64,000 nt of DNA from Herbaspirillum sp. meg3. Its GTDB lineage: Bacteria; Pseudomonadota; Gammaproteobacteria; Burkholderiales; Burkholderiaceae_D. Of this stretch, positions 6,913-15,443 are shown piece after piece; positions within the stretch are counted from its first letter, which is position 1, and each line of letters starts with the position of its first letter. A model generated the notes under the pieces. It saw nothing but the letters and a program-made list of their open reading frames with translations. It made no database searches and had not been told where the DNA came from. The position numbers and the translations under genes were made by a program. The stretch is from positions 3,596,001-3,660,000 of the forward strand of contig NZ_CP022736.1 in assembly GCF_002257565.1 (NCBI RefSeq), given 5' to 3'.

Positions 6913-8470
6913 ATTCCCGGCAGCTGCAGCCGACTTTGTTACTTTCGGCGAAACACCGCTGACCATCGAACAGGTCAACGCCATCGCCGACGGTTCCGCG
7001 CATGCGGCCTTGTCCGACTCCCCTGCTTTCCTGGCGCGCATCCAGCGCGGCGCCGACTTCCTCGATCGTCTGCTGCGCGAGGACGGCACCGTCTACGGCG
7101 TCACCACCGGCTACGGTGACTCGTGCACGGTGACCGTGCCGCCCGAACTGATTGCCGACTTGCCGCATCATCTTTATACCTATCACGGCTGCGGCCTGGG
7201 CAGCGTCTTCACGCCCGAGCAAACGCGCGCGATTCTGGCTACGCGCCTGACCTCGCTCAGCAAGGGTTATTCCGGCGTCAGTGTCGGTTTGCTCAAGCAG
7301 ATCGAAGGCTTGCTGCAAAACGACCTGCTGCCGCTGATTCCATCCGAAGGCTCGGTCGGCGCCAGCGGCGACCTGACGCCGTTGTCATATCTTGCCGCCG
7401 TGCTGTGCGGTGAACGTCAGGTCTGGAAGAACGGCGAACAAATCGACGCGGCATCTGCCCTGCAAGCCGCCGGCATGACGCCGCTGCGCCTGCGCCCGAA
7501 AGAAGGCCTGGCGATCATGAACGGCACCGCCGTCATGACAGCATTGGCGTGCCTGGCCTACCAACGCGCTGAATATCTGTGCAAAGTGGCTACACGCATC
7601 ACCGCCATGGCCAGCTTCTCGCTGGACGGCAACGCCCACCATTTCGACGCCACACTGTTCTCGGTCAAACCACATCCCGGCCAGCAGCAAGTGGCCGGAT
7701 GGTTACAGACCGATCTCGACTGCGATCAACCGCTGCGCAATGAAAAGCGCCTGCAGGACCGCTACTCGATCCGCTGCGCCCCCCACGTCATCGGCGTGCT
7801 GACCGATGCGTTGCCATGGCTGCGCAGCAATATCGAAAACGAACTCAACAGCGCCAACGACAATCCCATCATCGATCCGGACAACGAGCGCGTGCTGCAC
7901 GGCGGCCATTTCTACGGCGGCCACATCGCCTTCGCCATGGACAGCATGAAGAATGCCGTCGCCAACATTGCCGACCTGCTTGACCGCCAGATGGCGCTAC
8001 TGGTCGACAGCCGCTACAACAACGGCCTGCCGTCCAATCTGTCGGGCGCCAAAGGCCCGCGTGCCGCCATCAACCATGGCCTCAAGGCGCTGCAGATCAG
8101 CTCCTCCGCATGGACCGCTGAAGCGCTGAAGCTGACCATGCCGGCCTCGGTCTTCTCGCGCTCGACCGAATGCCACAACCAGGACAAAGTCAGCATGGGC
8201 ACCATCGCCGCGCGCGACTGCCTGCGCGTACTGGAACTGACCGAACAAGTCGTCGCCGCGTTGCTGATCACCGTGCGCCAGGGCGTCTGGCTGCGCAGCG
8301 AGCTGCAACCGGAAACACCGCTGGCCGAACTGCCCGGCGGCCGTCTGGCGGCCATGCAGGAAGCCCTTGCCGCCGATATCGCGCCGGTCGCCGAAGACCG
8401 CATGCTGGAACCCGACCTGCGCCTGCTGCTGCAACGCATCCGTGCGCGCAGCTGGAGCCTGTATGACTAA
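6899..8470 (+). CDS. Aromatic amino acid ammonia lyase (HAL/TAL family, MIO enzyme)
   Basis: This 523-aa protein has the self-processing triad A155-S156-G157, which forms the methylidene-imidazolone (MIO) electrophile, followed by DLTPLSY. A conserved NSANDNP segment follows later. Members deaminate histidine, tyrosine or phenylalanine. In a pigment cluster the likely product is 4-coumarate or cinnamate, the aryl starter for the fused ligase upstream. The selectivity loop reads YTYHGCG, unlike the Ser-His of typical histidases. The gene overlaps the preceding one by 14 bases. The N-terminal extension in the longer open frame belongs to the shadow of the acyltransferase gene. A plain histidase (hutH) is unlikely because no hut genes are nearby. 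Confidence 0.88.
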   Translation: MPNPKFPAAAADFVTFGETPLTIEQVNAIADGSAHAALSDSPAFLARIQRGADFLDRLLREDGTVYGVTTGYGDSCTVTVPPELIADLPHHLYTYHGCGLGSVFTPEQTRAILATRLTSLSKGYSGVSVGLLKQIEGLLQNDLLPLIPSEGSVGASGDLTPLSYLAAVLCGERQVWKNGEQIDAASALQAAGMTPLRLRPKEGLAIMNGTAVMTALACLAYQRAEYLCKVATRITAMASFSLDGNAHHFDATLFSVKPHPGQQQVAGWLQTDLDCDQPLRNEKRLQDRYSIRCAPHVIGVLTDALPWLRSNIENELNSANDNPIIDPDNERVLHGGHFYGGHIAFAMDSMKNAVANIADLLDRQMALLVDSRYNNGLPSNLSGAKGPRAAINHGLKALQISSSAWTAEALKLTMPASVFSRSTECHNQDKVSMGTIAARDCLRVLELTEQVVAALLITVRQGVWLRSELQPETPLAELPGGRLAAMQEALAADIAPVAEDRMLEPDLRLLLQRIRARSWSLYD

Positions 8471-8927
8471 GTTGCCTGCAGACAGCAAGATCACGCTCGC
8501 CAACTCTCCGTGGCAAGCCGAGGTCGAGTTGCAGATTCAGTTCTACGATCTCGATCCGATGGAAGTGGTCTGGCACGGCCGCTATATCGAATACTTCGAG
8601 GCCGCGCGCTGCGCGCTGCTCGACCAGATCGATTACAACTACGCAGCGATGAAGGAGTCAGGTTTTATGTGGCCCATCATCGACCTGCAAGTGCGTTACT
8701 CCAATCCTGCCACGTTCCGCCAGCGCATCAAGGTGCGCGCCGCCATCACCGAATGGGAGAACCGCCTGAAGATGGAATATCTGGTGACCGACGCCGCCAG
8801 TGGCCGGCGCCTGACGCGCGGCTTCACCACGCAGGTCGCGGTGCAAATGGACAAGCGCGAAATGTGCTTCGTCAGCCCGCGCGTGCTGTGGCAAAAGCTG
8901 GACTTACCTTATCCGGAACCGACATGA
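8463..8927 (+). CDS. apeK: 4-hydroxybenzoyl-CoA-type thioesterase (ApeK family)
   Basis: The protein is a 154-aa hotdog-fold thioesterase. The motif FYDLDPMEVVWHGRYIEYFE contains the Asp-Xaa-Asp and the W-H-G-R-Y-I-E-Y pattern of the YbgC/4HBT family. It probably releases the polyene from its carrier or edits stalled chains. It overlaps the ammonia lyase stop by 8 bases and shares ATGA with the next gene. Its length is normal for the family. Confidence 0.85.
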   Translation: MTKLPADSKITLANSPWQAEVELQIQFYDLDPMEVVWHGRYIEYFEAARCALLDQIDYNYAAMKESGFMWPIIDLQVRYSNPATFRQRIKVRAAITEWENRLKMEYLVTDAASGRRLTRGFTTQVAVQMDKREMCFVSPRVLWQKLDLPYPEPT

Positions 8928-9565
8928 TTTTTACTCTTCGCACTTTCCATAAAATACTGGGCGCGCTGGCCGTGACGGCGGCATTCTCCGCCACCGCCAT
9001 CACCACCGCGAACGCTGCCGCTCCCGTCGCGCAGATTCAAGCCGCGCTGGCCAAACCCGCCCTCATGTGCGGCCGCTTTGACCAGACCAAGCAACTGACC
9101 GGCATCAAGAAACCGCTGCTGTCGAACGGGCGCTTCTGCGTGGCCTCTGGCAAGGGCATCCTGTGGCAAACCTTGCAGCCTTTCCCGAGCACCTTGCGCA
9201 TCACCCGCAATGCCATCGTGCAGATGCAGAACGGCCGCGTCGCCATGCGTCTCGATGCGCAGCAGGAACCTGTCGTCAAGATGATCAACAACGTACTGTT
9301 CTCGTTGCTGGCGGGCGACCTCAGCCAACTCGATAAACTGTTTGAACTGGACGGCACGATCAAGAACGGCAACTGGCATGTCGCCCTCAAGGCACGCGAG
9401 CCGGGTCTGGCCAAGGCCATCGGCGACATTCAGCTGGACGGCGGCGCGTACGTCAACAAGGTCACCATGCAGGAAGCCTCGGGCGATCATACCGATATTG
9501 TGTTCTCCGGCATCCAGACCGGCGACAAGGCCATGACGCCGGAAGAAGGAGCCATGTTTGACTGA
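8924..9565 (+). CDS. apeL: LolA-like outer membrane lipoprotein carrier of the APE cluster
   Basis: This 213-aa periplasmic protein has an N-terminal signal peptide that ends around AITTANAAA. The remainder resembles the LolA-like proteins found in APE and xanthomonadin clusters. Proteins of this fold bind hydrophobic acyl chains across the periplasm, so it is a good candidate for ferrying the polyene lipid to the outer membrane. ATGA overlap with the thioesterase gene fixes the start. The exporter gene that follows uses a TTG start within its last codons, so the two are translationally coupled. Confidence 0.82.
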   Translation: MIFTLRTFHKILGALAVTAAFSATAITTANAAAPVAQIQAALAKPALMCGRFDQTKQLTGIKKPLLSNGRFCVASGKGILWQTLQPFPSTLRITRNAIVQMQNGRVAMRLDAQQEPVVKMINNVLFSLLAGDLSQLDKLFELDGTIKNGNWHVALKAREPGLAKAIGDIQLDGGAYVNKVTMQEASGDHTDIVFSGIQTGDKAMTPEEGAMFD

Positions 9566-11990
9566 ACGCGCCGACAGCGACGCAAGCTCACCGATTGCGC
9601 CCGTCCCTGCCAAGCCTAAGGTGCTGCGCGGCCTTGCGCTGGCATGGCTGCTGATCGTCGCCTTGCTGCTCAGCCACAACGCTTATCTGTGGCTGGTTCA
9701 GCGCGTCAGTCCTGACACCGACATCCTGGCTCTGCTGCCGTCGTCGCGTCATGACGACGTGATGCAGCAAGCCTTTGCACATATGGTCGACAGCGCCCAG
9801 CAAAAAGTTGTCGTCCTCGTCGGCGAACGTGACTGGGACAAAGCCATGCAAGCCGCATCGGCCTATGAAGCGGTCATCGGCAAGCAGCCCTCGCTGCTGC
9901 AACCGATGGCGGGCGACGCTGCACAATTGCAAGGCGCGTGGCTGTCGACCTTCAACCAGAGCCGCCTGATGCTGCTCACGCAGGAGCAACGCGACAAACT
10001 GCACAAGGACTCGCCGCAGCAATGGAGTCAGTTGGCGCTGAGCGCGATGTATGGTGCCTTCGGTGGCCCCAAACTCGGCGCATGGCAGGACGATCCGTTC
10101 GGTCTGTTCAGCGGCTGGGTGCAGGCACGCGCGCAGGAAACGCCGGTACGTCCGCGCGATGGCCGTCTGTTCGTGGAAAGCGGCGGGCGCTCTTATGTCC
10201 TGCTGCTGCTGAATCTGCAACAGTCTGCGTTCTCGATCTCCGCACAGGAACACGTCATCCCCCTGCTGGACCGGGCCACCCAGGCAGCGAAACAATCTGC
10301 GCCTGATGTGGAAATCATCACCGCCGGCGTCATCCTCCATGCTGCCGCAGGCAGCCGGCAAGCCAGCAGCGAGATGACGACCATCGGCGCCGGCTCCCTG
10401 ATCGGCATCGTGTTGCTGATGTGGCTGACGTTTCGCTCGCTCAAGCCGATTGCGCTGATTGCCCTGTCGATTGCCATCGGCTGCCTTGGCGCCTTGTCGG
10501 TCAGCTGGTTGCTGTTTGGCCGCCTGCATCTGCTGACGCTGGTGTTCGGCGCCAGCCTGGTGGGCATCGCGCAGGACTATGCAATTTACTTCCTGTGCGC
10601 GCGCCTCGGCACGGATCGCCACATGGATTCGCGCCAGCTGCTGCGCCGCTTGCTGCCCGGCCTCGGCCTGATGCTGCTGGCGGCGGTCATCGGTTATCTC
10701 GGCATGGCGCTGACGCCTTTCCCCGGACTGCGCCAGATGGCGGTGTTCTCGGTGCTGGGATTGCTGTTTGCCTGGCTGACCGTAATCCTGTGGTTTCCGG
10801 CACTGATCCATGCAGACAGCTTGCGCAGCACCGGATTGGCAGATCGTTATAGCCATAGCATCGGCAAATGGCCGCAATTCCGCTTCAACCGCATCGGCGT
10901 CGTCTTGCTGGCGGTCTTCGCCGTCTTTGTTGTTGCCGGACTGATGCGCCTGAAAGTCAGCGACGATATCCGCGCCTTGCAAAAGACACCGCAACATCTG
11001 ATCGACGACCAGATCAAGCTCGGCAAGCTGCTCGATACGCCGACGCCGGCCCAGTTCTATCTGGTGCGTGGCGACTCCGCGGAAATCGTCCTGCAACGCG
11101 AAGAACAACTGAAGCGGCACTTGCAAACCGCGATCGACAAAAAGCTGATCAGCGGCGTGCAAGCGATTTCCAACTGGGTGCCGTCGCGACAGCAGCAGCA
11201 AGCCGATCATGATCTGGTTGCCGACAAATTGCTGGCGCCGCAAGGCGCGCTTGCCGCTATCGCGACTGCCATCGACGAAAATGAACAATGGCAACAAGAC
11301 CTGCGCCAGCGTTTGCTCGCGCAGAGCAAACCCTTGTTGCCGGACGCATTCATCGCGTCGCCTGCGGGTCAACCCTGGCGCCATCTGTGGCTTGGCAAAA
11401 CCGGAGGACAATCTGCAACTCAATATGCCAGCATCGTCGCCGTGCGCGGCCTGAGCGACTACCGTCAGTTGCAGGTGCTGGCCGACGTCGCTCCCGGGAT
11501 CAGCGGCGTGCAGTGGGTCGACAAAGTTGCCGACATTTCTTCTGTGCTGAGCTATTACCGGCAATACATGACATGGGCTTTGCTGGCAGCGTATGCCACC
11601 ATTTTCATGCTGCTCTCATTGCGCTATCGCCGCGCTGCATGGCGCGCGATTGCACCACCGCTGCTGGCGACATTGGCAACGCTGGCGTTATTCGGCGTGA
11701 TCGGCCAACCGCTGCAACTATTCCATGTACTGGCGTGTCTGTTGTTATTGGGACTGGGCGTCGATTACGGCATATTTCTGCAAGAACCCACGAAGCGCCA
11801 TCGGCGCTTCGCCTGGCTGACTGTTGGCTTGTCGGCGATCAGCGCCCTGCTCTCCTTCGGATTGCTCGCTCTCAGCAGCAGCCCTCCGTTGCACGCATTC
11901 GGATTGACCATGCTGATCGGCATGGCCCTGGTCTGGCTTACTTCACCTTGTTTTGCCGGCTCAAAACCGCCAACTTATGACACCAACTAG
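9558..11990 (+). CDS. apeM: MMPL/RND-type exporter of the APE cluster (ApeM family)
   Basis: This 810-aa membrane protein has the RND/MMPL layout: one N-terminal membrane helix, a large periplasmic loop (about residues 40-250), five to six helices, then a second copy of loop plus helix bundle. Members export lipids or hydrophobic metabolites using proton motive force. With the LolA-like and DUF3261 proteins on either side, the likely cargo is the aryl polyene or its lipid form. The start is TTG at 9558, preceded by AGGAG at 9547-9551 and overlapping the previous stop by 8 bases. No ATG is available in frame near there. Confidence 0.88.
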   Translation: MTERADSDASSPIAPVPAKPKVLRGLALAWLLIVALLLSHNAYLWLVQRVSPDTDILALLPSSRHDDVMQQAFAHMVDSAQQKVVVLVGERDWDKAMQAASAYEAVIGKQPSLLQPMAGDAAQLQGAWLSTFNQSRLMLLTQEQRDKLHKDSPQQWSQLALSAMYGAFGGPKLGAWQDDPFGLFSGWVQARAQETPVRPRDGRLFVESGGRSYVLLLLNLQQSAFSISAQEHVIPLLDRATQAAKQSAPDVEIITAGVILHAAAGSRQASSEMTTIGAGSLIGIVLLMWLTFRSLKPIALIALSIAIGCLGALSVSWLLFGRLHLLTLVFGASLVGIAQDYAIYFLCARLGTDRHMDSRQLLRRLLPGLGLMLLAAVIGYLGMALTPFPGLRQMAVFSVLGLLFAWLTVILWFPALIHADSLRSTGLADRYSHSIGKWPQFRFNRIGVVLLAVFAVFVVAGLMRLKVSDDIRALQKTPQHLIDDQIKLGKLLDTPTPAQFYLVRGDSAEIVLQREEQLKRHLQTAIDKKLISGVQAISNWVPSRQQQQADHDLVADKLLAPQGALAAIATAIDENEQWQQDLRQRLLAQSKPLLPDAFIASPAGQPWRHLWLGKTGGQSATQYASIVAVRGLSDYRQLQVLADVAPGISGVQWVDKVADISSVLSYYRQYMTWALLAAYATIFMLLSLRYRRAAWRAIAPPLLATLATLALFGVIGQPLQLFHVLACLLLLGLGVDYGIFLQEPTKRHRRFAWLTVGLSAISALLSFGLLALSSSPPLHAFGLTMLIGMALVWLTSPCFAGSKPPTYDTN

Positions 11991-13215
11991 CAATACCGAG
12001 CAACACGACATCCTGATCATCGGCGCAGGCCCGGCCGGTGCAGTTGCCGCCGCGTTGCTGCGCCGTCGCGGCCATCAGGTGCTCGTCATCGAGCGCGAGC
12101 AGTTTCCGCGCTTTTCCATCGGCGAGAGTCTGCTGCCGCAAAGCATGGCCTATCTGGAACAGGCCGGCATGCTGCAGGCCGTCGTGGAACACGGCTTCCA
12201 GTTCAAGAATGGCGCATCCTTCGTCTGCGGCGAACGCCAGACTTCTTTCGATTTCCGCGACAAGCATTCCTCCGGCTGGGGCACGACCTATCAGGTACAG
12301 CGCGCCGACTTCGATCATTTGCTGGCGCAACAGGCTGAACTGCAAGGCGCCGAGATACGCTATCGCCAGACCGTGACCGCAGTTGATCTGGAAGGTGAAC
12401 GTCCGCGCACGCAGGTGCGTGACGCCGATGGCCGCGAATATACGATTGAATCGCGCTTCATTCTTGACGCCAGCGGTTTCGGCCGCGTGCTGCCGCGTTT
12501 GCTCGACCTTGAGCGTCCATCTGGTTTTCCGCTGCGTGGCGCTTATTTCACGCATATCGCCGATGGCATCCGCGATCCGCAATTTGACCGCAACAAGATT
12601 CGCATCACCGTGCATCCAGAGCACCAAGACGTCTGGTACTGGCTGATCCCGTTTGCGCACGGTCGCTGCTCCATCGGGGTGGTGGCGGAATCTTCCTTCC
12701 TCGACGACGTTCCCGGCGACGAGACCACAAAGCTGCGCACGCTGGTCATGCAAGACCCGTCCCTGCGCGCGTTGCTGCAACACGCCGATTGGGATACCCC
12801 GGCACGCAACATCTCCGGCTACGCCGCCAACGTGACATCGCTGTGGGGCAAGAACTACGCTCTGCTCGGCAACGCCGGAGAATTCCTCGATCCGATTTTC
12901 TCGTCGGGCGTGACGATTGCACTGAAATCCGCCAGCCTGGCAACGGCTACCCTGACACGCATGCTCGCCGGGGAAACCGTGGACTGGGAAGCCGAGTATG
13001 CAAAGCCGTTGAAAAGCGGCGTCGACACCTTCCGCACCTTTGTTGAATCCTGGTATGCAGGCGGCTTCCAGAAAGTAATCTTCCACGAGAATCAGGAACC
13101 GGCGATCCGCCGCATGATTTCGTCCATCCTGGCGGGCTACGCGTGGGACCAGAGCAACCCCTTCGTCACCGAAAGCAAGCGCCGGCTGACCGCACTGGAA
13201 AGCATATGCGCCTGA
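11977..13215 (+). CDS. Flavin-dependent halogenase-like FAD oxidoreductase
   Basis: The protein has 412 residues. It begins with the FAD-binding Rossmann motif GAGPAG, followed by GESLLPQS. Two features of flavin-dependent halogenases are present: a lysine, K77, in FKNGASF, matching the position of the catalytic lysine of tryptophan halogenases, and the WxWxIP signature as W220-Y-W-L-I-P225. Xanthomonadins are brominated and flexirubins can be chlorinated, so halogenation of the aryl head or polyene is plausible. A plain hydroxylase or geranylgeranyl-reductase-like role is the alternative. It overlaps the exporter gene by 14 bases and the next gene by 10 bases. Confidence 0.8.
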   Translation: MTPTSNTEQHDILIIGAGPAGAVAAALLRRRGHQVLVIEREQFPRFSIGESLLPQSMAYLEQAGMLQAVVEHGFQFKNGASFVCGERQTSFDFRDKHSSGWGTTYQVQRADFDHLLAQQAELQGAEIRYRQTVTAVDLEGERPRTQVRDADGREYTIESRFILDASGFGRVLPRLLDLERPSGFPLRGAYFTHIADGIRDPQFDRNKIRITVHPEHQDVWYWLIPFAHGRCSIGVVAESSFLDDVPGDETTKLRTLVMQDPSLRALLQHADWDTPARNISGYAANVTSLWGKNYALLGNAGEFLDPIFSSGVTIALKSASLATATLTRMLAGETVDWEAEYAKPLKSGVDTFRTFVESWYAGGFQKVIFHENQEPAIRRMISSILAGYAWDQSNPFVTESKRRLTALESICA

Positions 13216-13775
13216 GCCTGGTCATTTCTTCCGTCATGGCGGCATTGCTGCTGTCGGCATGCTCTACCGCACCGACACTGCCAGAACCTCCGGCGACATC
13301 TGCACGCCTGCATCTGCAGCTTGCGCCGGCGTCGCTGGGCACCTCCCTCAGTCTGCAGCAACACCTGACCGTGGAACGCGCCGGCCGCACCGATGAAATC
13401 GACACCGTTCTGGAAATCGAACCGGATCACCTTCATCTGGTCGGTCTGGCATTCGGCCAACGCGTCATGACGCTGGCTTACGATGGCAAGGAACTGAAAA
13501 CCTGGCGCCATTTCATGCTGCCCAAGGAAGTCCAGGGTGAAGACGTATTGCAAGATGTGCAACTGACGCTGTGGCCCGTTGCCGCCATCCGTGCGGCATT
13601 GCCCGCCGGGTGGGCGCTGGAAGAGAAGGACATGCAGCGGACATTGCTGTTGAATCACGAAGTCGTCACGCAAATCGATTATCCTGACCGCAAAGCGTGG
13701 GGCGGCAAAGTGATCCTGACCAATTTGCGCTATCACTACAAGCTGACCATACAATCGGTCGTTACCGCATCATGA
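13206..13775 (+). CDS. apeN: DUF3261 lipoprotein of the APE cluster (ApeN family)
   Basis: This 189-aa protein has a lipoprotein signal peptide with the lipobox LLSAC near residue 19, followed by a short Pro-rich linker. The body matches the DUF3261 lipoproteins of APE clusters. By analogy with LolB, it may receive the hydrophobic cargo from the LolA-like protein at the outer membrane. ATG 13206 overlaps the halogenase stop, and the open frame further upstream is a shadow. Confidence 0.83.
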   Translation: MRLSLVISSVMAALLLSACSTAPTLPEPPATSARLHLQLAPASLGTSLSLQQHLTVERAGRTDEIDTVLEIEPDHLHLVGLAFGQRVMTLAYDGKELKTWRHFMLPKEVQGEDVLQDVQLTLWPVAAIRAALPAGWALEEKDMQRTLLLNHEVVTQIDYPDRKAWGGKVILTNLRYHYKLTIQSVVTAS

Positions 13776-14962
13776 CGATTTACCTTAACGCACTGGGAAT
13801 GATTTGCTCGCTCGGCGATACGCACACCGGGATCAGACAACGCCTGTTCGCCGGCAACAGCGGCTTGCATGCGAGCAAACGCCCTATGTCCAATGACGTT
13901 GCCCGCCACGTCGGCAGCATCGCCCTCACCGATCCAGAATTACCGAGCCTCGAGCATCTGCCGCTGCGCGAACACAGCCGCAATAATCGTGTCGCGCTCG
14001 CCGCATTGGCGCAAATACGCAGCGAAGTGGATGCACTGATTGCACGTTTCGGCCCGGATCGCATCGGCATCGTGCTGGGCACCAGCACCTCCGGCATCGC
14101 GGAAGGCGAAGTTGCCTTCAAACATTACGTCGAGCAGGGAGCATTCCCCTCTCATTTTCATTATGGCCAGCAAGAACTCGGCTCGCCGGCGGCTGCGCTG
14201 GCAACAACACTCGGCGTGAGCGGCCCGGCCTATGTCCACTCCAGCGCCTGCTCGTCGAGCGCAAAAGCCATGGCCAGTGCCGCGCGCCTGATCAACATGG
14301 GCCTGTGCGACGCGGTCATCAGCGGCGGTGTGGATACGCTGTGCGATTTCACCATCGCCGGTTTTGCTGCGCTGGATTCAGTCAGCGCCGAGCGCTGCAA
14401 CCCGCTCAGTGCCAACCGCCAAGGCATCAACATCGGTGAAGGTGCCGCGCTGTTCCTCATGACGTCGGAACCAGCGACAGTTACACTTTGCGGCTGGGGC
14501 GAATCATCCGATGCGCATCATATTTCGGCGCCGGATCCCGAAGGCACCGGTGCCATACTGGCAATCCGGCAAGCATTGCAGCGCGCTGCGATCACGCCTG
14601 AGCAAATCGACTACATCAACCTGCACGGCACCGCGACCCTGCAAAACGACGCCATGGAATCGAAGGCTATCCATCAAATGTTTGGTGCAGCGACGCCGGT
14701 CAGTTCGACAAAATCCCTTACCGGACATACCTTGGGCGCCGCCAGCGCCATCGAAGCCGGGCTGTGCTGGCTGACCATGCAAGACGACAACCCGACCGGC
14801 ATATTACCGCCGCATCTGTGGGACGGTCAGGCTGACCCTGCCCTGCCGCCGCTGAACGTGGTTGCTGTCGGCAAAGCGCTCGGCCGGCCGCCGCGCTATG
14901 TACTGAGCAATTCATTCGCCTTCGGCGGCAGCAACGCCGCATTGATCTTCGGAAGAGACTGA
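13772..14962 (+). CDS. apeO: APE beta-ketoacyl-ACP synthase (ApeO family)
   Basis: This 396-aa ketosynthase has an intact catalytic triad: C160 in SSACSSS, H285 in LHGTAT and H319 in LTGHTLGAA. It is FabF-like in length and should perform the repeated condensation with malonyl-ACP, probably as a heterodimer with the chain-length-factor-like protein at 660-1457. The C-terminal SNSFAFGGSN motif is standard. ATGA overlap with apeN fixes the start at 13772. Confidence 0.9.
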   Translation: MTIYLNALGMICSLGDTHTGIRQRLFAGNSGLHASKRPMSNDVARHVGSIALTDPELPSLEHLPLREHSRNNRVALAALAQIRSEVDALIARFGPDRIGIVLGTSTSGIAEGEVAFKHYVEQGAFPSHFHYGQQELGSPAAALATTLGVSGPAYVHSSACSSSAKAMASAARLINMGLCDAVISGGVDTLCDFTIAGFAALDSVSAERCNPLSANRQGINIGEGAALFLMTSEPATVTLCGWGESSDAHHISAPDPEGTGAILAIRQALQRAAITPEQIDYINLHGTATLQNDAMESKAIHQMFGAATPVSSTKSLTGHTLGAASAIEAGLCWLTMQDDNPTGILPPHLWDGQADPALPPLNVVAVGKALGRPPRYVLSNSFAFGGSNAALIFGRD

Positions 14963-14963
14963 C

Positions 14964-15443
14964 ATGAACGCTGATGTGACCGCCGACATGAATTTGCCCG
15001 CCATCGCCACGCTCGTGCCGCACGCAGCGCCGATGCTGCTGCTGGATCGCGTGATCAGCGTCGATGCCGACAAGCTGTGCGCAGAAGTCGTCATCCGCAG
15101 CGACAGCATGTTCTACGGCGAACGCGGCGTCGGTGCCTGGGTCGGCATCGAATACATGGCGCAAACAATCGCCGCCTATGCCGGTTATCATGCTCAAGAG
15201 CGCGGTGAACCGGTCAAGATCGGTTTCCTGCTGGGAGCGCGCCGGTACGAATGCAGCCGCGCCTGGTTTGTCGCCGGTGATCACTTGCAAGTGGAAGCAC
15301 AACAATTATTACAAGCGGAGAACGGCCTGGGATCGTTCTCCTGCATCATCAGGGAAAGCAGTACACAACAACAACTGGCGCAGGCGACGGTATCGGTCTT
15401 TCAGCCGCATGACGCCAAAGCGTTTCTGGAAAGCGAAGCATGA
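14964..15443 (+). CDS. apeP: APE 3-hydroxyacyl dehydratase subunit (ApeP family)
   Basis: This 159-aa hotdog protein is related to FabZ. It retains the acidic residue E63 in GIEYMAQ, which aligns with the catalytic Glu of FabZ. The G-H-F-P segment that carries the FabZ histidine is shortened to G-E-R-G, so that histidine is absent. A conserved VPHAAPMLLLDR stretch near the N-terminus is typical of the family. It starts one base after the ketosynthase stop. Alone it lacks one half of the usual dyad and may pair with the dehydratase domain of the fused ligase gene. Confidence 0.87.
   Translation: MNADVTADMNLPAIATLVPHAAPMLLLDRVISVDADKLCAEVVIRSDSMFYGERGVGAWVGIEYMAQTIAAYAGYHAQERGEPVKIGFLLGARRYECSRAWFVAGDHLQVEAQQLLQAENGLGSFSCIIRESSTQQQLAQATVSVFQPHDAKAFLESEA

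Noticed and set aside
6899..8470. Calling the ammonia lyase hutH
   Set aside because: No urocanase or other hut gene is near and it is embedded in the pigment operon. The selectivity loop lacks the Ser-His of histidases.
9588..11564. 658-residue minus-strand frame
   Set aside because: It lies fully antisense to the APE exporter gene and is Gln/Arg/His-rich, the usual shadow composition in GC-rich coding DNA.
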